Shown: positions 22,272 through 32,895, numbered from the stretch's first letter. The stretch is 64,000 nt of DNA from an uncultured Eubacteriales bacterium (GCA_910584745.1 CAJUDG010000015.1:42277-106276), one strand, 5' to 3'. A program made the numbers and translations. Notes: generated from the letters alone by a model not told the origin.

Positions 22272-25200
22272 TTATCGGCTGAGATAGTTCTTGAGCATCT
22301 CCGCCACCTCCGACCGGGTAGCGGTGCCCTTGGGGGCCAGATACCCGTTGGAGCGCCCCTGGAGGATGCCCTGCTCGGTGCCCCAGCACATGGCCTCCCA
22401 GGCATAGTCGCTGACACTTCCCGAGTCGTAGAAGCGCAGGGTAGTGCTGCGGGGCTTGGGGTTTCCGGCGTGCCGCCAGAGGATGGCCACCAGCTGCTCG
22501 CGGGTGACGGACTGGTTCGGCCTGAACCTGCCGTTGCCGTACCCGGCGAGGATGCCCTCCCTTGTGGCCCACTCGATGGCCTGATAGTGCCACTCGCCGG
22601 ACTTCACGTCGCTGTAGGTGTTGGGCAGCAGCCCGCTGCCGGTCACAGAGGGGCGGCCCGCATAGTTATAGAGGGACACGGCCAGCTCCGCGCGGGTGGT
22701 GTTCCTGCGGGGATAGAATTTGCTGCCGCCGGTGCCGCCCATTATCACGTTGTCCACGCAGTAGTGTATGGCGTCATGATACCACTCCTTGGCGTTCAGG
22801 TCGGTATAGCCGCTCAGCGGGCAGGAGGTGCCGTGGTCGCAGGTGGAGTAGGAGGGCGCGCCAATGCGCTGGAACACGGCGTGTATGGTGTGGTCCTCCA
22901 TAACGTCGTGGAAGGTGTGCACGTCGGTATAGTTATAGTTGACGCCGTCCACCAGCAGCTCCTTGAGCTCATAGCCGCTGTTGGCCTCGGCCACAAAGGT
23001 GACGTCTGTGCCCCGCTCCACGGTGACCTCATTGGTCTTGCCGTCCGTGGTGGCCAGCCTGCCGCCGGAGGTGCAGCTGGCGGTGATGACGATGGGGGCG
23101 GTGGTCCAGGTGGCGTAGAAGGTCACGCGGCGGTTCACGGTGTACTGGGAGCCGCCGGGATAGGTGGCGGCGGCGTCAGGAGTACCCGGAGCCCAGCCGC
23201 CGAAGCGCATACCCGCGGGGGCCTCGAAGGTGCACACCGGCAGGGTGAACGGCTGGTTCATCTCGGCAACCTGGGGGTCCATAGAGCCGTTGCCGTTGTT
23301 GGGGTCAAAGCTGACCTCATAGCCCCAGTGGGCGTAGAGGGTTATTGTCAGGTCGTCGTTGCTCTTTACCGAGACGACCGTAAAGGGGCCAACCTTTTCG
23401 CCGCCCGCGGGCTGGGTATACCAGCCCATGAACTTATAGCCGGACCAGAGCAGGGTGCCAAGGCCGGTGCCGTACTTGGCGCCCACCTTATAGGTCCTGG
23501 TGTTGGCCTGATGGTTTGTGGCGCCGTTGGGGTCGAAGGTAACGGTCACGTCCATCGGGGACCAGTGGGCGTATAGGGTGGAGGGGATGGCGCTGGGAGC
23601 GGGGACAGTGTCCTCGGGCCGGACCAGGGCGCCGCCGGTCTCCTGCGTGTACCAGCCCAGGAAGGTGCAGCCGGTCCACGTGGGGATGGGAAGCTTATAT
23701 TTGCCGCCCTCATATACGTTGACATAGGCCGGCGTGCCGGAGGACAGGGCGCCGCCGTTCACCATCAGATTGACCCGCTCAGCCTTTATCCACTTGGCGT
23801 AGAGGGTGAGGTCCCCGGTGACCACTGCCTTGAGGTCGGCGGGATTCTCGCACTTCTGGTCGGTGAACCACCCCTCAAAGGCGTACCCGGCGCGCTCCGG
23901 GTCGGTAAGGGCCTTGCTGAGCTCTGTGCCGTAGTCCACGTTCTTTACGGTGGTGGCGGAGTTGTAGTTCGGGTTCAGGGTGACCTTGCAGGTGTTTATC
24001 TTCCACTTTGCGTAAAGGGTGCGGTCGCCGTTTACAATGCTGCTGCGGGTCACTGCGCTGCCGGTGCCCTCGGCGTTCAGATACCAGCCGAGGAAGGTGT
24101 ACCCATCGCGGGCGGGGTCGGATATATTATCGAACAGTCTGCTGTAATTCTGCCCGTACTCGATTATCTCATAGGTGGGATACCCATCAGGGAAAGTGAA
24201 GCCGTTGCCGTTAAGGGTGATGGTGCAGGTGCGGGTATAGCCCCAGTGGGCGTAGAGCTTGGTGGTGGTTCCGTCGGCAATAGTGGTGTCCTTGATCTCA
24301 GTGCCGCCGTCTGGCTCTGTGAACCACCCCAGGAAGTATTTGGAGGGGTTGCCGCTGGGCTGTCCGGGGAGCTTGCCGTACCGGCTGCCGGAGACCGCGT
24401 CCAGGGTGACGCCGCTGATGGGGCTCTGGCTTGCCGCGTCGGGGTTCAGATTCGCGTAGAAGCTTACCTTATACTTCCAGCGGGCATACAGGGTGGCGGA
24501 GCTGCCGGAATATTCTAGCTCCACAGGAAGGGAGGACTGCACCTTCTGGCCGGTGACTCCGCCGGTGCCGTCGGGGTTCCCGTTTTTATCCTCAGCGGTC
24601 GTATACCATCCGTCAAAGGTATAGGTTACCTTTTCGTCGCTGGTAACAGACGCGGGGTTCCTCGCCGGAAGCGCCGTGCCGTAGGGCTGGCCGTATTTGG
24701 CTTTGGTCGGGGTGATATTGGGATGTGTGGATGTGTCCTGAGTAATGCCGCCGGGGAAGTTATAGTTGAAATTCAGCGTGAGCTCCAGCGGGTCCCAGTG
24801 GGCGAAAAGGGTGTGGTCGCTTGTTGCGGTGACCTTGGTAGTCCCTCCTTCGACCTTTGTGCCGCCGTCTTTCGCCGTGAACCAGCCCGCGAACTCATAG
24901 CCTGTGCGGCTGGCAGGATTTGGCAGATCTGGATATGTGCTGTCAAAAGTGACTTTTTTAGTTGCGGTAACCGCATCCCCGCCATTAGCGTCAAAGGACA
25001 CCGTATACACAGCGGGCGTCCAGTGGGCATAGAGCTTATTGACGCTGCCGTCGGCGGTATCATTGGCGGCGGGCTCGAACTTTGCACCTGCTTCGGTGTG
25101 CCACCCTGCAAACTCATACCCCGGCTTCTTAGGCTCCGCCGGTGCTTTAGCCATGTCATAGGCCGCGCCGGTGACGCATTTCAGCTTGCCCAGGGCAGTC

Positions 25201-26639
25201 TCCGTAGCAACATTGTCGGTGTTGTTGGCGAAGAACTCTATATTATAGCCCCAGCGGGCGTAGAGGGTCTGGTCTCCGGCTTTCTGGTAGGTGCTGCCAT
25301 TTGTGCCGCCGGTGATCTCGTTGCCGGTCTTATTTTTTGTGGGGTCGGATGTGTTTATGACATCCTCCTCCAGGTCATACCACCCCTCGAAGGAGTACTT
25401 TGTGGTGGAAGCCGCGGCGTAGTAGGGGATGTCGTTGAGCGCGGGAGTGGGCAGGGTGGGGTAGGGGGAGTTGTAGGTGGCTTCATTCGGGGTTGTGGGG
25501 GGATTGGGTGTTGGGAGAGAGCTGCCGTCCTGGCCCTTCCATGCGGCGGATGTGGGGAAAGCATAGTTATAGGTAAGTGTGTATTTCTGGGGGGTCCAGT
25601 GGGCGTAGAGGGTTTGGTTGGTGGTTTTGTCGTATGTTTTTGTAGAGGATGATTCTATCTTGTCGCCTTTCCCGCTTGTTTCGGTGTACCAGCCTTCAAA
25701 TGTGTAGCCGGTGCGGGTGGGAGTTACCAGCGAACTGCCAATAGTTGAATATGCTGCGCCGTAACTTATCTGAATACTGCTGTCTGCGCCGTCAGGCAGA
25801 GCGCCGCCGTCGGGATTAAGGGTGACGGTGAATGATTTTGCCGTCCAGCGGCCATAAAGTTTTATGTCTGTTGTTATGGGGTCGTCATCAGAAACCTTAT
25901 ACGAGCTGGTTGTCTGGGTAGGAGATTTATACCAGGTACAATCATAACCAGGCCGTGTAGGCTTCCTGATAGAGCCGACTACAGCGCCGTGGGCAACATT
26001 AAGCGTTTCTTTAACAGGTGAGCTGGTTGTAAGACTTGACCCGTCAGTGTTATAAACAAGCTCAACCTGATGTGTCAATGTTGTCCAATGGGCATAAAGG
26101 GTGTGGTCCTTGGCATCGCTTACTATTGTGTCGGCAGTTATCTGCTTTCCCCCGGTAGCCGATGTAAACCATCCGGCAAAGGTATAACCATCGCGGGGGG
26201 CGGGGTCGGCGAAATCACCAGCTTTTTCGCCGTATGTTTTGCCAAAGGTTACTTGCTTTACGGTACTTGTGCCGCCGCTATGGCTAGGGTTGTATGTAAC
26301 GCTATATGTTCTCGGCTCCCATTTTGCATTTAAAATTACCTCAGCGTCAGTACCATCAATTTTTGTATTATCCGTAATTACAGTTTGTGAGGTGTCGCCT
26401 AATTTATACCATCCTATAAAATCGTAACCGGTCAAGGCCGGGGTTCCAGCCTTTTCAAAGAGGGTCAGATAAAGACTGCCGGCCGTAGCATCTAAATCTT
26501 TTGAAAAATTAGACGATTTATCACGAAAATGAAATGTCACCGTCTGCGGCGTCGCCCCCGCGCTCGCCCCCGCCGGCACCCATACGGCGCCCAGCAGGAT
26601 CGTCAGGCTTAAGAGCAGGCTGATAAACTTTTTGCACAT
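22272..26639 (-). CDS. secreted surface protein with about 14 InlB-type repeats and three SLH domains
   Basis: This very large (1455-residue) cell-wall-associated protein has a signal peptide (KKFISLLLSLTILLGAVWVP). About 14 tandem repeats follow, with the Listeria-Bacteroides/InlB B-repeat pattern GYxFxGWYT...LYAHW. Next comes a spacer domain with ATTDGKTNEVTVERGTDVTF, and last three C-terminal SLH domains (ARRNTTRAE-like, NQSVTREQLVAILWRHAG, KGTATRSEVAEMLKNYL) that bind pyruvylated wall polymer. One repeat (GYDCTWYKSP) has lost the GW core. ATG 26639 has GGAGG 8 bases upstream and its own promoter. It is likely an adhesin or surface-layer component; the ligand is unknown. Confidence 0.9.
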   Translation of the reverse strand: MCKKFISLLLSLTILLGAVWVPAGASAGATPQTVTFHFRDKSSNFSKDLDATAGSLYLTLFEKAGTPALTGYDFIGWYKLGDTSQTVITDNTKIDGTDAEVILNAKWEPRTYSVTYNPSHSGGTSTVKQVTFGKTYGEKAGDFADPAPRDGYTFAGWFTSATGGKQITADTIVSDAKDHTLYAHWTTLTHQVELVYNTDGSSLTTSSPVKETLNVAHGAVVGSIRKPTRPGYDCTWYKSPTQTTSSYKVSDDDPITTDIKLYGRWTAKSFTVTLNPDGGALPDGADSSIQISYGAAYSTIGSSLVTPTRTGYTFEGWYTETSGKGDKIESSSTKTYDKTTNQTLYAHWTPQKYTLTYNYAFPTSAAWKGQDGSSLPTPNPPTTPNEATYNSPYPTLPTPALNDIPYYAAASTTKYSFEGWYDLEEDVINTSDPTKNKTGNEITGGTNGSTYQKAGDQTLYARWGYNIEFFANNTDNVATETALGKLKCVTGAAYDMAKAPAEPKKPGYEFAGWHTEAGAKFEPAANDTADGSVNKLYAHWTPAVYTVSFDANGGDAVTATKKVTFDSTYPDLPNPASRTGYEFAGWFTAKDGGTKVEGGTTKVTATSDHTLFAHWDPLELTLNFNYNFPGGITQDTSTHPNITPTKAKYGQPYGTALPARNPASVTSDEKVTYTFDGWYTTAEDKNGNPDGTGGVTGQKVQSSLPVELEYSGSSATLYARWKYKVSFYANLNPDAASQSPISGVTLDAVSGSRYGKLPGQPSGNPSKYFLGWFTEPDGGTEIKDTTIADGTTTKLYAHWGYTRTCTITLNGNGFTFPDGYPTYEIIEYGQNYSRLFDNISDPARDGYTFLGWYLNAEGTGSAVTRSSIVNGDRTLYAKWKINTCKVTLNPNYNSATTVKNVDYGTELSKALTDPERAGYAFEGWFTDQKCENPADLKAVVTGDLTLYAKWIKAERVNLMVNGGALSSGTPAYVNVYEGGKYKLPIPTWTGCTFLGWYTQETGGALVRPEDTVPAPSAIPSTLYAHWSPMDVTVTFDPNGATNHQANTRTYKVGAKYGTGLGTLLWSGYKFMGWYTQPAGGEKVGPFTVVSVKSNDDLTITLYAHWGYEVSFDPNNGNGSMDPQVAEMNQPFTLPVCTFEAPAGMRFGGWAPGTPDAAATYPGGSQYTVNRRVTFYATWTTAPIVITASCTSGGRLATTDGKTNEVTVERGTDVTFVAEANSGYELKELLVDGVNYNYTDVHTFHDVMEDHTIHAVFQRIGAPSYSTCDHGTSCPLSGYTDLNAKEWYHDAIHYCVDNVIMGGTGGSKFYPRRNTTRAELAVSLYNYAGRPSVTGSGLLPNTYSDVKSGEWHYQAIEWATREGILAGYGNGRFRPNQSVTREQLVAILWRHAGNPKPRSTTLRFYDSGSVSDYAWEAMCWGTEQGILQGRSNGYLAPKGTATRSEVAEMLKNYLSR

Positions 26640-26680
26640 ATATGTATCCTCCGTCTTTCGCAAATAATACAGTTAAGACC

Positions 26681-26709
26681 ATTATATTCCACCGCGCGGG
26701 AAAAGTCAA
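26681..26709 (-). promoter_or_regulatory. promoter of the SLH surface protein gene
   Basis: On the minus strand TTGACT, a 17-base spacer and TATAAT lie about 42 bases before the ATG at 26639. Confidence 0.75.
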
Positions 26710-26721
26710 GGCGGGCGGGGC

Positions 26722-26756
26722 GAAAAAATGGCGGCAAAGCCCTTGGGGCCGCCGCC
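26722..26756 (-). terminator. terminator at the end of the ilv gene string
   Basis: On the minus strand GGCGGC...GCCGCC with inner GGCCCC/GGGCT pairing is followed by ATTTTTTCG, 13 bases past the DUF815 gene stop. Confidence 0.8.
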
Positions 26757-26768
26757 AATTTCTGGTAA

Positions 26769-27980
26769 TTATGGTAAAATTTTACTGGGGTCCTGAGATA
26801 GCAGAATGTCCACGTACTGCCGGGCCGCCCGGGCGCTGCGGGCCGCGCGGGAGAGGGCGAAGCGCTCCGCTCCGGCGCAGAGCTCATCGTCCGGGACCGC
26901 CAGACCGTCCCTTTTCGCCAGCTCTCGGACAATGCTGAGATAGGTCTCCTTGCTGGGGCGCTGGAAGGTCACCCGAAGGCCGAAGCGCTCTGAGAGTGAG
27001 GCGGCCTCCTGCATGGCGTCCCCCCTGTGTATATCCTCGCCCTCCCGGTCGGCGGAGGTCTCCTTCACAAGGTGCCTGCGGTTGCTGGTGGCGTATATCA
27101 CCACGTTGCGGGACTTGGCGGACACCGAGCCCTCCAGCATGGCCTTAAGGGCGCTGAAGTTGTCGTCGTTCTTCTGGAAAGAGAGATCGTCGATAAAGAG
27201 TATGAACTTTAAAGGGTTCAGGTTCAGCTCGTCTAAAATGCCCGGTATCTCGTGAAGCTGCTCCTTGCGTATCTCCACTATCCTGAGCCCCTCCTGCCAC
27301 AGCTCGTTCACCACGGCCTTCACCGTGGAGGACTTGCCCGTGCCCGCGTCGCCGGTCAGCAGCATATTGGCGGCGGGCTTGCCAGAGAGCAGGGCCCGGG
27401 TATTGTCCAGGATGACCTGCTTCTCGCGCTGATAGTCTATCAGCTCAGAGAGCCTTATGGGGTCAGGGGTGCGCACAGGGGCCACCCTGCCGTGCTCCCA
27501 GTGGAACATCCTGTGCCGGGCGTATACCCCATAGCCGAACCTGTCGATGTCCCGGGCCCTCTGGGCATACTCGTTGGTAAGGTTCAGCTTCTTGCCCTCG
27601 AACTTCGCCAGGTTCAGGTTGCAGTTCGCCTCCTCAAGGAGCCTGCCGGAGTCGAGCCCCGCAACGCAGCTCAGTGTGTCCAGGTCCAGGGCCGTGCTGT
27701 CCAGCAGCACCTTGTCCGGCAGGGTCCCGGCGCCCATAAGCCGGATATACACGTTGTCGCTGTCGAAGACCCTGTCCCGGACATATTCCGCAAGGCTCAC
27801 GTACCCGGCCCTATAAAGCCTTGAGACAAACTCCGAGTATGCGGGGGCGAACCGCTCCGCGCCGCTGCCCAGCCGCTCAAGACAGCGGACCAGGGCCCCC
27901 ATCACCGGGTCGTCCAGAAGGTCCCTGAACACGGTCATGGACCGCAGCCTTAAGGCCAGCTTTGAAAGTTTCTTTGCCAT
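26769..27980 (-). CDS. DUF815-type AAA ATP-binding protein
   Basis: This 403-residue P-loop ATPase has an N-terminal helical half of about 190 residues with no known motif. Walker A NMLLTGDAGTGKSSTVKAVV follows near residue 215, then Walker B KFILFIDDLSFQ, sensor-like VVIYATSNRRHLV and the conserved RFGLRVTFQRPSKETYL. This is the DUF815 family common in Clostridia; its function is not established. The start overlaps the ilvD stop by a few bases, so it is the last gene of that transcript. Confidence 0.85.
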   Translation of the reverse strand: MAKKLSKLALRLRSMTVFRDLLDDPVMGALVRCLERLGSGAERFAPAYSEFVSRLYRAGYVSLAEYVRDRVFDSDNVYIRLMGAGTLPDKVLLDSTALDLDTLSCVAGLDSGRLLEEANCNLNLAKFEGKKLNLTNEYAQRARDIDRFGYGVYARHRMFHWEHGRVAPVRTPDPIRLSELIDYQREKQVILDNTRALLSGKPAANMLLTGDAGTGKSSTVKAVVNELWQEGLRIVEIRKEQLHEIPGILDELNLNPLKFILFIDDLSFQKNDDNFSALKAMLEGSVSAKSRNVVIYATSNRRHLVKETSADREGEDIHRGDAMQEAASLSERFGLRVTFQRPSKETYLSIVRELAKRDGLAVPDDELCAGAERFALSRAARSARAARQYVDILLSQDPSKILP

Positions 27981-29635
27981 CAGTTAAGCACCGCGCCTTT
28001 CGCTCCGCTGGAGACCAGTGCGGCATACCGCTTGAGATAGCCGGAGAGGGGCTTTGTCTTGGGCTCAAAGGCCGCCATGCGCCGCTGGTACTCCTGCTCG
28101 TCAATTTTCAGCTCCAGCTTATTTCCCGGGATATCTATGGAGATGATGTCCCCCTCCTGGACGATGCCTATTGGCCCGCCGCTTGCGGCCTCGGGGGAGA
28201 CGTGGCCTATACACGCGCCTCTTGTGGCCCCGGAGAAGCGTCCGTCCGTTATCAGCGCCACAGAGCTTCCAAGGCCCATGCCCATTATGGCGGAGGTGGG
28301 GTTGAGCATTTCCCGCATACCGGGCCCGCCCTTGGGACCCTCATAGCGTATCACCACCACGTCCCCGGGATTTATCTTCCCGGCGTTTATGGCCGCCTGG
28401 GCGTCCTCCTCGCACTCGAAGACCCTGGCGGGGCCCTCATGAACTAACATCTCCGGCAGCACCGCCGAGCGCTTCACCACCGAGCCCTCGGGAGCCAGGT
28501 TGCCCTTGAGGACGGCAATGCCGCCGGTCTCGCTGTAGGGGTTCTCTATGGGCCTTATGACCTGGGGGTCCAGGTTGGGGGTATTGGCGATGTTCTCGCC
28601 AACGGTCTTCCCGGTTACGGTCATGCAGTCCGTGTTAAGCAGCCCCTTCTTATTGAGCTCGTGCATGATGGCGTACACGCCGCCCGCCTCGTCCAGGTCC
28701 TCCACATAGGTGCGCCCGGCGGGGGCCAGATGGCAGAGGTTGGGGGTCTTCCCGCTGATGGAGTTGGCGATGTCCAGGTCTATCTCTATCCCGCACTCGT
28801 GGGCGATGGCCGGCAGGTGCAGCATGGAGTTGGTGGAGCAGCCCAGAGCCATGTCCACCGTCAGGGCGTTTTTGAAGGCCCCCTCGGTCATGATGTCCCG
28901 GGGACGGATGTCCTTCTTCACCATGTCCATCACGGCCATGCCCGCGTGCTTTGCCAGCTCTATCCTGGCCGAGTACACGGCGGGTATAGTTCCGTTGCCG
29001 CGAAGGCCCATGCCCAGCACCTCCGTCAGGCAGTTCATGGAGTTGGCGGTGTACATGCCCGAGCATGACCCGCAGCTGGGGCAGGTCTTCAGCTCGTACT
29101 CTTTAAGCTTCTCCTCGGTTATCTTGCCCGCGTTGAACTCGCCCACAGCCTCACTTATGGACGAGAAGCTGGTCTTGCAGCCGTCCACGTGCCCCGCGAG
29201 CATGGGTCCGCCGCTGACGAACACCGTGGGCAGATTCAGCCGCGCCGCCGCCATCAGGAGCCCGGGCACGTTCTTGTCACAGTTTGGCACCATCACCAGC
29301 GCGTCAAAGCCGTGGGCCAGGGCCATGGCCTCGGTGGAGTCGGCGATAAGGTCCCGGGTCACCAGGGAGTATTTCATGCCCACATGCCCCATGGCTATGC
29401 CGTCGCAGACCGCTATGGCGGGGAACACGATGGGCGTGCCGCCGGCCATGGCCACGCCGAGCTTTACCGCGTCCACTATCTTGTCGATGTTCATGTGCCC
29501 GGGCACTATCTCGTTATATGAGCTGACTATGCCCACCAGAGGCCTTGCTATCTCCTCCTCGGTGAGGCCCAGGGCATGGTACAGCGCCCTATGGGGGGCG
29601 TTCTGCGGGGTCAGCTTTATGTTGTCGCTTACCAT
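27980..29635 (-). CDS. ilvD: dihydroxy-acid dehydratase
   Basis: IlvD dehydrates 2,3-dihydroxy acids to 2-keto acids in Ile/Val synthesis, using an Fe-S cluster. The 551-residue protein shows IVSSYNEIVPGHMNID, MVPNCDKNVPGLLMAA (cluster Cys), CPSCGSCSGMYTANSMNCLTE, GCSTNSMLHLPA, RYEGPKGGPGMREML and TDGRFSGATRGACIGHVSPE. I place the start at ATG 29633-29635, 8 bases after AAGGAG; an ATG two codons earlier sits too close. The other ilv genes lie upstream on the same strand. Confidence 0.95.
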   Translation of the reverse strand: MVSDNIKLTPQNAPHRALYHALGLTEEEIARPLVGIVSSYNEIVPGHMNIDKIVDAVKLGVAMAGGTPIVFPAIAVCDGIAMGHVGMKYSLVTRDLIADSTEAMALAHGFDALVMVPNCDKNVPGLLMAAARLNLPTVFVSGGPMLAGHVDGCKTSFSSISEAVGEFNAGKITEEKLKEYELKTCPSCGSCSGMYTANSMNCLTEVLGMGLRGNGTIPAVYSARIELAKHAGMAVMDMVKKDIRPRDIMTEGAFKNALTVDMALGCSTNSMLHLPAIAHECGIEIDLDIANSISGKTPNLCHLAPAGRTYVEDLDEAGGVYAIMHELNKKGLLNTDCMTVTGKTVGENIANTPNLDPQVIRPIENPYSETGGIAVLKGNLAPEGSVVKRSAVLPEMLVHEGPARVFECEEDAQAAINAGKINPGDVVVIRYEGPKGGPGMREMLNPTSAIMGMGLGSSVALITDGRFSGATRGACIGHVSPEAASGGPIGIVQEGDIISIDIPGNKLELKIDEQEYQRRMAAFEPKTKPLSGYLKRYAALVSSGAKGAVLN

Positions 29636-29663
29636 TTGCATTTCTCCTTAAATAATATACTTA

Positions 29664-29695
29664 AAAGTACAGGGCAGGGCAGTTGCCCCACCCTG
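29664..29695 (-). terminator. hairpin between the lipoprotein gene and ilvD, possible weak terminator
   Basis: CAGGG-GGGCA/TGCCC-CCCTG forms an interrupted 10-bp stem. On the minus strand TACTTTTAAG follows, so termination would be partial at best. ilvD may also have its own promoter here; none is convincing. Confidence 0.4.
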
Positions 29696-29705
29696 ATAGG
29701 TCAGT

Positions 29706-30392
29706 CTATACCAATGCGTCAATGTCAATTTCCTCAATTTCCAGGCCGTCCATGTCAAGATAACGGAACAGCTCCTCAACCGCGTCCAGGGAATCCTCCT
29801 CCAGGGGCTCGCCCAAAAGCATGGTGGCCGTGCCGGTTATAACGCCGTTGCCGCCGGTAAAGGACACCATCACCGGGCAGCAGTATGGGTACATCAGCAG
29901 CACATAGCAGCTCTCATCGAGGACCTCCCCGGCCCAGGAGCCGGAGACGGTGAGTATGCTGGAGGCCGCCAAAGTTTCGGCCCCCTGCCGGGAGTTGAGT
30001 ATCGTAGGCACGGAGCTTACCATACGCCGCTCCATAAACTCACGCAGTCCGTCGGAAAACCCGCTCAGGTCGACCTCCGCCGCGCTCATGAGCGTGGGCA
30101 GGGCGTCTTCCGGGAGGGTGATGACATAGGCGCTCTCAGGCTCCGAGAGGTCCGAGCGCATAAGAGGCATTATTACCTCGCTTACGGTATCTGAGCCGCC
30201 CATGAGCTCGAAATACTCCGGGGTCTTCAGCATATCATCTATAAGCCCCGCCAGCTCCATACTGTGCCAGTAGAGGGTTCCGCTGTCCGCGGAGTAAAAC
30301 TCCACCAGGGCGGTCGTCTTATTTATGAACTGGCACCCACCGAGCCCCAGCACTAAGCACAGGGCCAGCACAAAGGCTAAAAATCTTTTCAC
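29706..30392 (-). CDS. lipoprotein of unknown function
   Basis: This 228-residue predicted lipoprotein has signal KRFLAFVLALCLVLGL with lipobox LGLGGC, Cys near residue 20. The mature part is acidic, with no catalytic motif that I recognise, and ends EIEEIDIDALV. It overlaps the transglutaminase-like gene by 4 bases (ATGA-type), so the two are made together and may act together at the cell surface. I cannot assign a family. Confidence 0.75.
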   Translation of the reverse strand: MKRFLAFVLALCLVLGLGGCQFINKTTALVEFYSADSGTLYWHSMELAGLIDDMLKTPEYFELMGGSDTVSEVIMPLMRSDLSEPESAYVITLPEDALPTLMSAAEVDLSGFSDGLREFMERRMVSSVPTILNSRQGAETLAASSILTVSGSWAGEVLDESCYVLLMYPYCCPVMVSFTGGNGVITGTATMLLGEPLEEDSLDAVEELFRYLDMDGLEIEEIDIDALV

Positions 30393-31333
30393 GGTCTCGC
30401 CTCCATAACGCTGATATCCCAGGTCCCGGGCTCCGGGTCGCTTTTGGCTTTTTTCAGCTTGTCCGAAAACAGCTTTCTAAGGCGCATGGCGTCCGGGGGT
30501 ATCATCGAGAGCTTGTACTCCATGGAGGCCAGCAGGTTCCCCTGCACCGAATGGCCTGTGGGGGTGAAGTACAGAATTCGGCTGTCCGCAAGGCCGTACC
30601 CGTTATCGCCGTCCACCATGAACCGAAAGAGGTTCTTGGCAAAGTAGGCGTTCATCTCGTCCCCATCCCCGCTCCCGCTGAAAGCGGCGGGCTTATGTGC
30701 CGCGAAGCGCTCACGTAGCTCCAGCAGGGACAGGGGCACGCCCTTCTCGTCCCTGAAAACGCCGTCGGTGGTGGGGTCCAGCATTATCCACTTGTCCATC
30801 TCCGGGTCGAATATCTCCGTCACCACGTGGTTGTCCATGTCATAGGGCGAGCAGGGCATGATGTACACCCGCCGGGCATATATCCCCAGGGCAAGGCAGC
30901 ACTCGGTGAGTATCACCGACTTGTTCCGGCAGTTTATGCCCTGTTCAGGCTTGTCAAGGCTGTAGTCCAGGAGCGCCAGGGAGTTCATGGGCACGTGGTT
31001 GTCATAGTCGGGCCGGTGGCGCAGCTTTGGGGCCATCCAGTGCATAAGACGTTCCGCTTTGCGGAAGTCTTGACGTTCCGCTTTGCGGAAGTCCTGCCGT
31101 TCCGCTTTGCGGAAGTCCTGCCGTTCCGCCCGCTCAAAGGCCGTGCCCTCTCCGGCAATCTCATCGATATGGTACTTGGCGATGAGCTCCTTATACTCCG
31201 GGCAGTCGAAGCGGTAATTTATCTTTGTGTGCTCGCCCGGGGCGAACTCACCGCTGTTGAACAGTATGCCGCAGTAGATATCAAAAAGCTGCCGCTGTAC
31301 CTCCCGGTTTTCCTGTTCTGTCAAGGCGGACAC
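30389..31333 (-). CDS. transglutaminase-like (papain-fold) protein with internal AERQDFRK repeats
   Basis: This 314-residue protein without a signal peptide has a likely Cys-His-Asp triad: Cys135 (GINCRNKSVILTE), His169 (MDNHVVTEIF) and Asp186 (WIMLDPTTD). The spacing fits transglutaminase-like superfamily proteases or amidases. Residues 69-92 are three perfect copies of AERQDFRK, encoded by a 24-base tandem repeat at 31050-31121. It lies 5 bases after ilvC. The substrate is unknown. Confidence 0.78.
   Translation of the reverse strand: MSALTEQENREVQRQLFDIYCGILFNSGEFAPGEHTKINYRFDCPEYKELIAKYHIDEIAGEGTAFERAERQDFRKAERQDFRKAERQDFRKAERLMHWMAPKLRHRPDYDNHVPMNSLALLDYSLDKPEQGINCRNKSVILTECCLALGIYARRVYIMPCSPYDMDNHVVTEIFDPEMDKWIMLDPTTDGVFRDEKGVPLSLLELRERFAAHKPAAFSGSGDGDEMNAYFAKNLFRFMVDGDNGYGLADSRILYFTPTGHSVQGNLLASMEYKLSMIPPDAMRLRKLFSDKLKKAKSDPEPGTWDISVMEARP
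31050..31130. repeat. 24-base tandem repeat inside the transglutaminase-like gene
   Basis: Three units of 24 bases (31050-31073, 31074-31097, 31098-31121) plus a 9-base partial fourth are present. Units 2 and 3 are identical; unit 1 differs at two positions. Each unit contains the perfect hairpin TTCCGC-TTT-GCGGAA. Being a multiple of three, copy-number change keeps the frame. Confidence 0.95.
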
Positions 31334-31338
31334 CCCCC

Positions 31339-32355
<1,017 letters not shown>

Positions 32356-32409
32356 GATGAAAAACCTCTTTTCAAATATTTTTATATTTATACCTCTCGG
32401 TACTGTTAA

Positions 32410-32895
32410 CTACAAAAACCTCAGGAAATAATAGTCGTTCCCCTCCATATAGGCCGTCTTTTGAAACCCGTGCCTGATGTAAAACCTCTCCGCTCCAGTA
32501 TTGTCCTTATGGACGCCCAGAGCGATGGGCCGCGGGCCGAACTCGCGGTATACCTCCCGGACTGCGGCTTCCAGGGCCGCGGAGCCGATCCCCATGCCCC
32601 GGTACTCCCGGCCCATAACAAAGCACATCAGCCGGTAGAAGGGCACGCCCCGCATTTCGGGCGGGTCCGTCTCCCAGGGTATCGCTTCGCCCAGGAGCAG
32701 CACTCCCGCGCACTTACCCATATACCTCACCAGGAACGTGCGCCCGATACATCCGTGCTCCAGGCCGTACTGCGTCAGCTCCCAGAGGGCGTCTATGCCG
32801 TCCGCGAATTCCTCGCTGATATCTTCCCTCTGTATGCCCCGGGCCTCGTCCAGATTATCCTCGGTCAGGGGCTCAAGGGTGATGGGGGAGCCCAT
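32410..32895 (-). CDS. GNAT family N-acetyltransferase
   Basis: This 161-residue acetyltransferase has the acetyl-CoA loop MGREYRGMGIGSAALEAAV near residue 95 and the motif B region GPRPIALGVHKDNTGAERFYIRHGF. The start ATG 32893-32895 shares one base with the ilvN stop (TGATG), so it is translated in the ilv transcript. A GGAG site lies 8 bases upstream within ilvN. The substrate cannot be inferred; there is no sign of a role in branched-chain synthesis. Confidence 0.85.
   Translation of the reverse strand: MGSPITLEPLTEDNLDEARGIQREDISEEFADGIDALWELTQYGLEHGCIGRTFLVRYMGKCAGVLLLGEAIPWETDPPEMRGVPFYRLMCFVMGREYRGMGIGSAALEAAVREVYREFGPRPIALGVHKDNTGAERFYIRHGFQKTAYMEGNDYYFLRFL

Noticed and set aside
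30389..31333. CRISPR-like array at the 24-base repeats
   Set aside because: The units are directly adjacent with no spacers and lie in frame inside a gene.
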